From assembly GCA_006844635.1 (NCBI GenBank), contig SPJO01000037.1, forward strand, positions 1 to 13,118: a stretch of DNA of 13,118 nucleotides. Reading direction: 5' to 3'. The position numbers and the translations under genes were made by a program. Source of the DNA: Methylophilaceae bacterium. GTDB taxonomy: Bacteria > Pseudomonadota > Gammaproteobacteria > Burkholderiales > Methylophilaceae. The notes below the pieces were generated by a model. The model had not been told where the DNA came from. It worked only from the letters and a program-made list of their open reading frames with translations, and did not search any database. This document shows positions 7,991-13,118 of the stretch, in pieces; the first letter of the stretch is position 1; every line of letters starts with the position of its first letter.

Positions 7991-8440
7991 CTACTGACAA
8001 AACTTCTCTATATCTCGCTTTGCCACTTTAATATCATAAGCATCTACAGCTTCCCCATTAGTATGTCGCAAGGAGCCACTCAATACATCGCGTGCCAATG
8101 CGCAATTTCCTGCATCAGACCCATCAGAGATACCGCCTGTGACTGACTTTGGAGGACCTTGCTTTTTCTTTGCAGGCGCTTTTTTAAGCGCTGCATTTTC
8201 TTGATCAATCTGCAATCTTCTTTTTGCTTCTTTTTCTTGATGAATTTCCTCAGCTGTTTTCACTGACGATGGTTGCGGTCTAAGCTTTAGCTTTTCCGCT
8301 TTCTGGGCGACTGGTTTTTGTTGTGAATAATGTGTGACACCATGCTTATCCACCCATTTATAGATTTTTGCATGCGATAAGGGTGCAACACAAAAACAAA
8401 TAAGAAAAATACACAGCCTATTTTTGTTATTAAGTAACAC
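7991..8440 (-). CDS. Secreted DUF4124-domain protein
   Basis: The product is 149 residues if translation begins at GTG 8440, which I prefer because GGAGG lies 5 nt upstream; a TTG at 8452 would put that Shine-Dalgarno inside the gene. It has a signal peptide (residues about 8-24, hydrophobic with several cysteines, cleavage after LSHA) followed directly by the DUF4124 core KIYKWVDKHGVTHYSQQKP (25-43). A charged Lys/Glu/Gln-rich stretch likely forms a helix or coiled coil (about 62-95), and the C-terminal part has two cysteines (NCALAR and the penultimate Cys of EKFCQ) that could form a disulphide in the periplasm. DUF4124 proteins are common, small exported proteins of Proteobacteria with no established function. 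The gene stands alone, 71 bp beyond the MBL gene, and converges on pqqA. Confidence 0.87.
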   Translation of the reverse strand: MLLNNKNRLCIFLICFCVAPLSHAKIYKWVDKHGVTHYSQQKPVAQKAEKLKLRPQPSSVKTAEEIHQEKEAKRRLQIDQENAALKKAPAKKKQGPPKSVTGGISDGSDAGNCALARDVLSGSLRHTNGEAVDAYDIKVAKRDIEKFCQ

Positions 8441-8445
8441 GTACA

Positions 8446-8450
8446 CCTCC
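8446..8450 (-). promoter_or_regulatory. Ribosome binding site that sets a GTG start
   Basis: On the minus strand GGAGG is followed by a 5-nt spacer and GTG at 8440. This places the start of the DUF4124 gene four codons inside the longest reading frame. Confidence 0.75.
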
Positions 8451-8476
8451 AACGAGCGATAGAGACTTAAAAATTT

Positions 8477-8504
8477 ATCATAGTTAAGCGACGAAAAGAA
8501 ACAA
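8477..8504 (-). promoter_or_regulatory. Possible sigma-70 promoter of the DUF4124 gene
   Basis: On the minus strand TTGTTT (8504-8499) is separated by 16 nt from TATGAT (8482-8477), 36 nt before the GTG start. The -10 matches the consensus at five of six positions, the -35 at three. It lies in the 71-bp gap after the MBL gene, so the DUF4124 gene may be transcribed independently. Confidence 0.35.
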
Positions 8505-8511
8505 CGCGCGC

Positions 8512-9414
8512 TTATTTGCTTTCATGCATCAAACTTTGATAAACCTGCCGCGTCATTTTCTCTAAGGTAATGAAATCACTGCGCCACGCTTGGTATTCGG
8601 CTAACGGCGCTAATGCCACCACCTCATCCTCGGACTTTCCTTGTGCTTTTAATGTCTCAATGATTTTTTTCACCTGTTGCAACATCACAACAGCATTTTC
8701 AACATCTTGACGGCTAGCAAGCTCACCATGCCCGGGGATGATTTTCGTTTTATCATCAACCAGCGTCAAAATTTTCTGATGCGCTGCAATGATTCCTGTG
8801 ATGCTACCACCACTATCTAGGTCAATGTAAGGAAAGTAACCATTGATATAAACATCCCCTGTATGCATGACATTTAAGTTCTTAAAGTAAATGACAACAT
8901 CACCATCTGTATGCGCATTCTTCACATGAAAAATATGTGCCTCATTTCCATTTAAATGAAAGTGCATCTCATCAGAAAATGTAAACACCGGTAATGCGCC
9001 ATCACTGGCTTTGCCTAGTTCTTCATGTAAGCGTTTCCGCGCATGCTCATGTGCAAAAATTCTAGCACCATGCGCTGCCATGGGACCATTGTTCCCCGCA
9101 TGATCCCAATGAAAGTGTGTATTAATCAGAAAGTCGACTGGCTTATCGGTAATGCTTTTGATGGCTTTTTGCATGACGCCTAGCGCCTTAGGAATACCAT
9201 CATCGATCATCACCACGCCATCATCACCAACTGATAAAACAATATTTCCGCCAGTGAATGCATCAACCCCTTTAAGCATATACAAGTGGTCTGCCACTTC
9301 CGTAACTGCATATCGCAACTCGCCTTTGTCTTCTGCTAGTGCATGCAAGGGAATCAACAGCATGGTAAGCAATACTATGGCATTCTTTAACAGTAAACTC
9401 GTTAACTCGCTCAT
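8512..9414 (-). CDS. Periplasmic MBL-fold metallo-hydrolase (SoxH/B3-like group)
   Basis: I take the start at ATG 9414: it is 2 bp after the mltA stop, has GAAGG upstream, and yields a 300-residue protein with a proper signal peptide (hydrophobic 8-25, cleavage after HALA, residue 27). The longer frame to 9468 would add 18 residues inside mltA. The metallo-beta-lactamase fold ligands are complete: THFHWDH (H100, H102, D104, H105), AHTDGD (H168), HTGD (D187) and PGHG (H229), giving a two-zinc site. Beta-lactamase activity is not implied; the gene organisation resembles general periplasmic MBL hydrolases, a group that includes SoxH-like proteins and zinc hydrolases found near PQQ enzymes. The substrate is unknown. 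It is last in the thiS-thiG-apaG-mltA series and is presumably co-transcribed with mltA. Confidence 0.88.
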   Translation of the reverse strand: MSELTSLLLKNAIVLLTMLLIPLHALAEDKGELRYAVTEVADHLYMLKGVDAFTGGNIVLSVGDDGVVMIDDGIPKALGVMQKAIKSITDKPVDFLINTHFHWDHAGNNGPMAAHGARIFAHEHARKRLHEELGKASDGALPVFTFSDEMHFHLNGNEAHIFHVKNAHTDGDVVIYFKNLNVMHTGDVYINGYFPYIDLDSGGSITGIIAAHQKILTLVDDKTKIIPGHGELASRQDVENAVVMLQQVKKIIETLKAQGKSEDEVVALAPLAEYQAWRSDFITLEKMTRQVYQSLMHESK

Positions 9415-9416
9415 GC

Positions 9417-10697
9417 CTATTTCGCCTTCGGTTGTACAAGCGGATAGCCTTTGGGTAACAACACCCACATTTTTCCTTCTTGCTTCATGGAACCAGCCTT
9501 AGCGCCAGCTTTGTCACCCGCGCCCCAAAAGAAATCAGCCCTTACACCGCCTTTAATCGCACCACCAGTGTCTTGCGCCACCATCAACTGTTGTAAAGGC
9601 AACTGACTATTCGGTTGCGTGGTCGATAAAAACACAGGTGCACCAAGTGGAATATACCGCCGGTCAATTGCAATGCTACGTTCTGCAGTAATCGGCACAC
9701 CTAACGCGCCTAACGGCCCTGGTAAGCCTGCTGGCAGCTCTCTAAAGAACACATAACTTGGATTACTGTTCAGCAAATCTTGCAGCTTATCTAAGTTGTT
9801 TCTGGCCCAGTTCTTAATACCTCGCATCGATGCTTGATGAAGTTTCAAATCTCCACGATTGACCAACACACGGCCAATCGATTCATAGGTATGACCATTT
9901 TGATTGGCATAACCCACTTGTATACGTTCACCATTATCTAACGCCACAACACCAGACCCTTGAACTTGCAAAAAGAACACATCAATAATATCGTCAATCC
10001 AGAACAGCTCAGAACCAGCGAGCGGTGAAGGGCTAGTATCAATTTCTGCACGTGTACGATAAGGGACTAATTTTTTACCTTCCAACTTGCCTCGCACACG
10101 TTTATATTTGAGCTCAGGGTAGCTATCTGCCAATTCAACCGTAATCAAATCGTCAGGCTCACGATATAAGGGATATGGGTAATTCGCAGATTTTTTTCTA
10201 CTGCCTTTTAATAAGGGCTGATAGTAACCTGTCACCAGCCCAGTATCAGAACCATCTTCATTCTGCGCTTGGTAAACATCAAAATGCGTCGATAGATAAT
10301 CAATAATTTTGGCATTATCAGGCTTTTGCATTGTTTTTGCAGCTTCACAAGCAGGTTGCCATGCTGCACGCTTGATTAAGCTGGTACAACTTTGTAGCCA
10401 AGCAGGCCAAGCTGCCATCAAGTCATCTCCTAACAACCCTTTTAAATCATCCAGCTTTGCTGGTTGTAGTAAGTCAAAATGTGATGTTTTTGCTGTCGCT
10501 TGTGGTGGTTTCACCTCAACCGGCTGCTTATCTTTTGGCGTTTGCTTGGGCAACTGCACAGGTGCTGGGCACTGGCATGTTTGCTCTACTGGCTGCTGTT
10601 TTGGTTCAGTTGACTGTGTTTCTGTTGGCTTTACCGCAGTCTTTGAACAAGCGGTCGTTATTAAAATCGTCGCTAACAATAATAACGTTTTTTTCAT
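9417..10697 (-). CDS. mltA: Membrane-bound lytic murein transglycosylase A (MltA), lipoprotein
   Basis: MltA cleaves the glycan strands of peptidoglycan non-hydrolytically, making 1,6-anhydromuropeptides for wall turnover. I start at ATG 10697 because it gives a lipoprotein signal, MKKTLLLLATILITTACSK, with lipidated Cys17, and lies 10 bp past the apaG stop; upstream in-frame starts fall inside apaG. The lipobox TTAC is slightly unusual at -3, where Leu is common. Residues 23-70 are a Pro/Lys/Thr/Gln-rich linker. The MltA domain follows, with LVTGYYQPLLKGS (154-166), FFLQVQGSG (241-249) and RIQVGYANQNG (258-268). The C-terminal 3D domain has QDTGGAIKGGV (375-385), where D376 matches the catalytic aspartate of E. 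coli MltA, and AGSMKQEGKMWVLLP. At 426 residues it is longer than the E. coli protein (about 365), mainly through the linker. Confidence 0.94.
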   Translation of the reverse strand: MKKTLLLLATILITTACSKTAVKPTETQSTEPKQQPVEQTCQCPAPVQLPKQTPKDKQPVEVKPPQATAKTSHFDLLQPAKLDDLKGLLGDDLMAAWPAWLQSCTSLIKRAAWQPACEAAKTMQKPDNAKIIDYLSTHFDVYQAQNEDGSDTGLVTGYYQPLLKGSRKKSANYPYPLYREPDDLITVELADSYPELKYKRVRGKLEGKKLVPYRTRAEIDTSPSPLAGSELFWIDDIIDVFFLQVQGSGVVALDNGERIQVGYANQNGHTYESIGRVLVNRGDLKLHQASMRGIKNWARNNLDKLQDLLNSNPSYVFFRELPAGLPGPLGALGVPITAERSIAIDRRYIPLGAPVFLSTTQPNSQLPLQQLMVAQDTGGAIKGGVRADFFWGAGDKAGAKAGSMKQEGKMWVLLPKGYPLVQPKAK

Positions 10698-10707
10698 ATG
10701 TTCAATC

Positions 10708-11085
10708 TTAATGTAGCACCCTAGGTGCTGCAAGTGTAAAAGGTGGAATCGTCGCCTCAAACTGCGTGCCATCTTCTGCAACAATGTGATAAGTCCCACG
10801 CATCGAGCCTGCTGCCGTGCTTAATACGGTACCACTCGTATATTCATACGACTCTTCTGGCTGCAAGAGGGGCTGCGCGCCGACCACACCTAAGCCTTTC
10901 ACTTCATCAGTATAGCCATCCGCATCGGTAATGATCCAGTGTCGGCTGATTAATTGTCCTGCGACATCACCCGTATTCGTGATGGTAATGGTGTAAGAAA
11001 AGGCATAACGTGCATCTTCTTCACTCGACTGCTCTGCTAAATATGCGGTGCTGACATTAACTGAAAACTGATACTGCGCAGCCAT
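10708..11085 (-). CDS. apaG: ApaG (DUF525 domain) protein
   Basis: This 125-residue beta-sandwich protein matches ApaG across its full length: YAFSYTITITNTG (27-39), the GQLISRHWIITDADG segment (43-57), GLGVVGAQPLLQPEESYEYT (64-83) and the GSMRGTYHIVAEDG motif (92-105) near the C-terminus. ApaG has been linked to Co2+ resistance and Mg2+/Co2+ efflux in Salmonella, but its biochemical role is not settled; it shares its fold with an F-box-associated domain of eukaryotes. In enterobacteria it sits with apaH and ksgA, and neither is here. The start codon overlaps the thiG stop in TAATG, so its translation is coupled to thiG, and mltA follows after 10 bp. Confidence 0.95.
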   Translation of the reverse strand: MAAQYQFSVNVSTAYLAEQSSEEDARYAFSYTITITNTGDVAGQLISRHWIITDADGYTDEVKGLGVVGAQPLLQPEESYEYTSGTVLSTAAGSMRGTYHIVAEDGTQFEATIPPFTLAAPRVLH

Positions 11086-11867
11086 TAGTCAATCATGCCT
11101 GATGTTGGTGAGCTCGGGCTAGCGGAATATAGCTTTTTCGCCATCCGTCCGGCTAGGAATGCTTCGCGACCAGCCTCAACACCTTTCTTCATGGCAGATG
11201 CCATGAGTACGGGGTCTTGCGCTCCAGCTATTGCCGTATTCATCAAAATACCAGCGCAACCTAATTCCATTGCAATCGCCGCATCACTAGCAGTACCAAC
11301 TCCAGCATCAACGAGCACTGGCACATTGGCATTTTCAATAATAATTTGTAAATTCCATGGGTTTAAAATACCCATACCAGAACCAATTAATGATGCTAAC
11401 GGCATTACGGCACAACAACCTACATCCTCTAACTGTTTAGCAATAATCGGATCATCTGAGGTATACACCATGACATCAAAACCGTCTTTGACTAAAGTCT
11501 TAGCTGCAGCAATCGTTTCAACAACATTTGGGTATAAAGTATTCGGGTCACCTAACACTTCTAGCTTCACAAGCTGATGACCATCGAGTAATTCTCTGGC
11601 TAAGCGTAATGTACGCACAGCATCATCTGCGGTATAACAGCCCGCCGTATTCGGTAAATAAGTAAATTCTTCTGGCGGCAAAAATTCCAGTAACGAAGGT
11701 TCATCTGCATGTTGACCAATATTCGTACGGCGAATCGCCACTGTCACAATTTCTGCGCCACTCGCATCAATAGCTGCGCGTGTTTCTTTAAAATCTTTAT
11801 ATTTTCCAGTGCCCACTAATAATCGTGAACCATAGGATTTACCCGCTATTACTAACTCGTCTGTCAT
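11085..11867 (-). CDS. thiG: Thiazole synthase ThiG
   Basis: ThiG builds the thiazole phosphate half of thiamine from 1-deoxy-D-xylulose 5-phosphate, dehydroglycine and sulphur carried as thiocarboxylate on ThiS. The 260-residue TIM barrel is full length. The Schiff-base lysine is K101 in LVKLEVLGD, with E103 beside it, and D187 lies in PVLVDAGVGTASD, the C-terminal phosphate-binding region. The N-terminus has the typical RLLVGTGKY (15-23) and the C-terminus ends in a short polar tail. thiS lies 51 bp upstream and apaG overlaps the stop. No thiO/thiH, thiE, thiC or thiF is in the window, so the rest of the pathway must be elsewhere. Confidence 0.97.
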   Translation of the reverse strand: MTDELVIAGKSYGSRLLVGTGKYKDFKETRAAIDASGAEIVTVAIRRTNIGQHADEPSLLEFLPPEEFTYLPNTAGCYTADDAVRTLRLARELLDGHQLVKLEVLGDPNTLYPNVVETIAAAKTLVKDGFDVMVYTSDDPIIAKQLEDVGCCAVMPLASLIGSGMGILNPWNLQIIIENANVPVLVDAGVGTASDAAIAMELGCAGILMNTAIAGAQDPVLMASAMKKGVEAGREAFLAGRMAKKLYSASPSSPTSGMID

Positions 11868-11918
11868 TACACTCTTCTATCTATCAAACAATTAAACTTA
11901 TTTCTTGGCTAGCGTCCA

Positions 11919-12122
11919 CTAGCCACCACCTACCGCGCCCACAACTTCCAAGCTGTCACCATCATTGAGTTGTGTCTCTGCATATTGGCTTTTGGGAATA
12001 ATCTCGCCATTACATTCAACCGCAATGCGCTTCCCAACGATTTTCAACTCACTGACTAAATCAGCTACTGTCATGTGCGCTGCTTCGAATGATTTGCTAT
12101 TTCCATTTACTGATAACTGCAT
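11919..12122 (-). CDS. thiS: Sulphur carrier protein ThiS
   Basis: ThiS is a ubiquitin-like carrier whose C-terminal glycine is adenylated by ThiF and converted to a thiocarboxylate that gives sulphur to ThiG. The protein is 67 residues, the usual size, and ends in VVGAVGGG, containing the essential terminal Gly-Gly. The beta-grasp pattern is visible: MQLSVNG at the start, VADLVSELKI (19-28), RIAVECNGEIIPKSQY (32-47) and LNDGDSLEVV (52-61). It is the first gene of the minus-strand series leading into thiG, apaG, mltA and the MBL hydrolase. Only a weak purine-rich Shine-Dalgarno (GAAGAG) lies upstream. Confidence 0.96.
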   Translation of the reverse strand: MQLSVNGNSKSFEAAHMTVADLVSELKIVGKRIAVECNGEIIPKSQYAETQLNDGDSLEVVGAVGGG

Positions 12123-12394
12123 GTTAAAACTTTTCTCTTCATCGACTTTCTACAAAACTAGCCCATTAAACCACATTATCTTTTAAACATTAAAGGACCT
12201 TCGCCACCCATGCTGAACAAATGACTGTTTACATTTTGCAATAAACCAACACATCATCACACAAAACATAATGATTTTAATGATTTAGCGCAAAAACTTA
12301 TGACTAAACATGAACTTTTTTGCTAGATTACTATCAACATCTTAACTGAAACAAAATTTCAGCCATTTAACTCCCAAAAGGAAGGTATGACAAG
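12123..12394. other. Non-coding interval upstream of thiS, 272 bp
   Basis: This AT-rich stretch separates thiS (minus) from a possible small gene (plus), so it should hold promoters for both. On the minus strand a -10-like GATAAT lies at 12180-12175, 52 nt before the thiS ATG, without a good -35. I looked for the conserved TPP riboswitch elements (CTGAGA, and the GAACCTGATC-type helix) on the minus strand and did not find them. No tRNA or repeat is evident. Confidence 0.5.
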
Positions 12395-12553
12395 ATGAAA
12401 GAAGCTGTAAAAAAAGCGAACCCAACAAAACCGCTGCACACGAAAAGTAGTGACACCCCCAAAGTGAGCCCAACAGACAAAACGCTCAATGCCAACACGT
12501 CCAAGGAAAAACCATTAAGCCGCTTTCTTGAAGCCAGCTGCGATTGCGTTTAA
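12395..12553 (+). CDS. Possible small basic protein, 52 residues
   Basis: I do not recognise this product. An ATG at 12395 is preceded by AAGGAAGG (12378-12385), a strong Shine-Dalgarno with a 9-nt spacer, and opens a frame of 52 codons ending in TAA. The protein is hydrophilic, with about nine lysines, many Thr, Pro and Ser, and no hydrophobic segment; it is probably disordered apart from the end PLSRFLEASCDCV (40-52), where two cysteines form a C-x-C pair. It converges on gnd. The ribosome binding site and the end of the frame near a hairpin (GCGATT 12540-12545 with AATCGC 12562-12567, followed by a T-rich run) support a real gene. Absence of any known relative and its short length leave it uncertain. 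Confidence 0.5.
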   Translation: MKEAVKKANPTKPLHTKSSDTPKVSPTDKTLNANTSKEKPLSRFLEASCDCV

Positions 12554-12585
12554 TCACGTTTAATCGCTTCATTTTTAATGGGCAT

Positions 12586-12617
12586 AAAAAAGAGGATGGC
12601 ATATGCCACCCCCTTTT
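12586..12617 (-). terminator. Intrinsic terminator of gnd
   Basis: The arms 12588-12600 and 12605-12617 form a 13-bp stem around an ATAT loop. Read as minus-strand RNA, the two imperfect positions are G-U wobbles and the hairpin ends in a run of six U; read as plus-strand RNA they are A-C mismatches and the U-run is four. The structure therefore belongs to gnd, whose stop is 25 bp before it. Confidence 0.85.
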
Positions 12618-12642
12618 GTCACGTGAACAAACCGTAATCGAA

Positions 12643-13118
12643 TTAATCGATTTCGATCTGCGGGCGACCTGGCTCAGGCCAATCCATATGGAAGTACTTA
12701 CCACGTGGCTGGTCTTTACGCTGATAGGTATGCGCACCAAAGTAATCACGTTGACCTTGCAATAAGTTAGCTGGCAAGTCAGCACTTCTATAGCCGTCAT
12801 AGTAAGCTAATGCTGCCGCAAAACCTTGAACAGGGATGCCGTTTGTCACCGCCAATGCAATCACTTTACGCCAGCCTTCTTGGCCTTTGCTCATTTCTTC
12901 GGTGAAGTATGGGTCTAACATTAAGTTCTTCAAACGAGAGTTAAGTTGATAAGCATCAGTAATACTTTGTAAGAATTTCGCACGGATGATACAGCCACCA
13001 CGCCAGATTTGCGCAATCTCACCAAAATTAAGATTCCAGTTGTATTCTACTTCTGCTTTACCAATGAGTTGGAAGCCTTGTGCGTAAGCACAAATCTTAG
13101 AGCAGTAAAGCGCGTTCT
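12643..13118 (-). CDS. gnd: 6-phosphogluconate dehydrogenase (decarboxylating), C-terminal part
   Basis: The visible 157 residues are the C-terminal third of 6-phosphogluconate dehydrogenase, which oxidises and decarboxylates 6-phosphogluconate to ribulose 5-phosphate with NAD(P)+. The frame runs off the right edge (first complete codon at 13116), and the ATG at 12933 is internal. Recognisable family segments are ALYCSKICAYAQGFQL, IAQIWRGGCIIRAKFL, DLPANLLQGQRDYFGAHTY and the tail PRGKYFHMDWPEPGRP, whose His corresponds to the substrate-contacting histidine supplied by the C-terminal tail to the neighbouring subunit in the dimer. In methylotrophs using the ribulose monophosphate cycle the enzyme also serves the oxidation of formaldehyde to CO2. 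The stop is followed by a strong terminator. Confidence 0.96.
   Translation of the reverse strand, partial: NALYCSKICAYAQGFQLIGKAEVEYNWNLNFGEIAQIWRGGCIIRAKFLQSITDAYQLNSRLKNLMLDPYFTEEMSKGQEGWRKVIALAVTNGIPVQGFAAALAYYDGYRSADLPANLLQGQRDYFGAHTYQRKDQPRGKYFHMDWPEPGRPQIEID

Noticed and set aside
9415..9468. N-terminal extension of the MBL hydrolase
   Set aside because: It overlaps the end of mltA, and ATG 9414 gives a clean signal peptide with a ribosome binding site.
10309..10716. Plus-strand frame with many cysteines and valines
   Set aside because: It is the complement of the mltA signal and linker region; its composition is a by-product of that low-complexity coding sequence.
10698..10799. N-terminal extension of MltA
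   Set aside because: It lies inside apaG and would bury the lipoprotein signal; ATG 10697 is preferred.
11095..11577. 160-codon plus-strand frame
   Set aside because: It is antisense to thiG, whose motifs are unmistakable, and has no similarity to any family I know.
12123..12394. TPP riboswitch upstream of thiS
   Set aside because: Expected by function, but the conserved core sequences are not seen by eye on the minus strand; a covariance-model scan would settle it.
12486..12800. Minus-strand frame overlapping the 3' end of gnd
   Set aside because: It is an out-of-frame shadow of gnd and spans the gnd terminator.

Overview
The window looks like chromosome of a betaproteobacterial methylotroph, most likely a member of the Methylophilaceae. 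This is inferred from a pqqA gene (precursor of the PQQ cofactor used by methanol dehydrogenases), a 6-phosphogluconate dehydrogenase gene (oxidative branch of formaldehyde dissimilation in ribulose-monophosphate methylotrophs), the moderate to low GC content, and the general character of the proteins. No gene names the genus directly. I see no phage, insertion sequence, CRISPR array, tRNA or rRNA.

Plus strand, 1-7738: a tightly packed lipid/envelope cluster. It opens with a bifunctional lysophospholipid acyltransferase/acyl-ACP synthetase (aas, 5' end cut by the window edge). Next come a membrane-anchored or Tat-exported amidohydrolase that starts on the aas stop codon, an LplT-type lysophospholipid flippase (MFS), and a small sterol-desaturase/fatty-acid-hydroxylase-like membrane protein that starts on the lplT stop codon but has lost most of its metal-binding histidines. 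After a 224-bp gap lies a 745-residue protein that joins a glycosidase-like TIM barrel to a WaaP/InaA-like lipopolysaccharide kinase domain. Together aas and lplT form the known pathway that flips lysophospholipids inward and re-acylates them. The amidohydrolase between them is an unexplained third partner.

7739-7980: a stand-alone pqqA gene of only 23 codons, with a strong ribosome binding site and its own intrinsic terminator. No pqqB-E follow it.

Minus strand, 12122 down to 7991: thiS-thiG-apaG-mltA-MBL hydrolase are closely spaced or overlapping and look like one transcription unit, read towards a separate DUF4124 gene. That gene converges on pqqA and shares its terminator hairpin. No TPP riboswitch is visible upstream of thiS.

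12123-13118: a non-coding interval, then a possible 52-residue small protein on the plus strand with a good ribosome binding site. It converges on the 3' third of gnd (minus strand, running off the right edge). A gnd terminator lies between them.

The points most worth following up are the aas-amidohydrolase-lplT arrangement, the eroded hydroxylase, the TIM-barrel/kinase fusion with an apparently missing catalytic acid, and the orphan pqqA.
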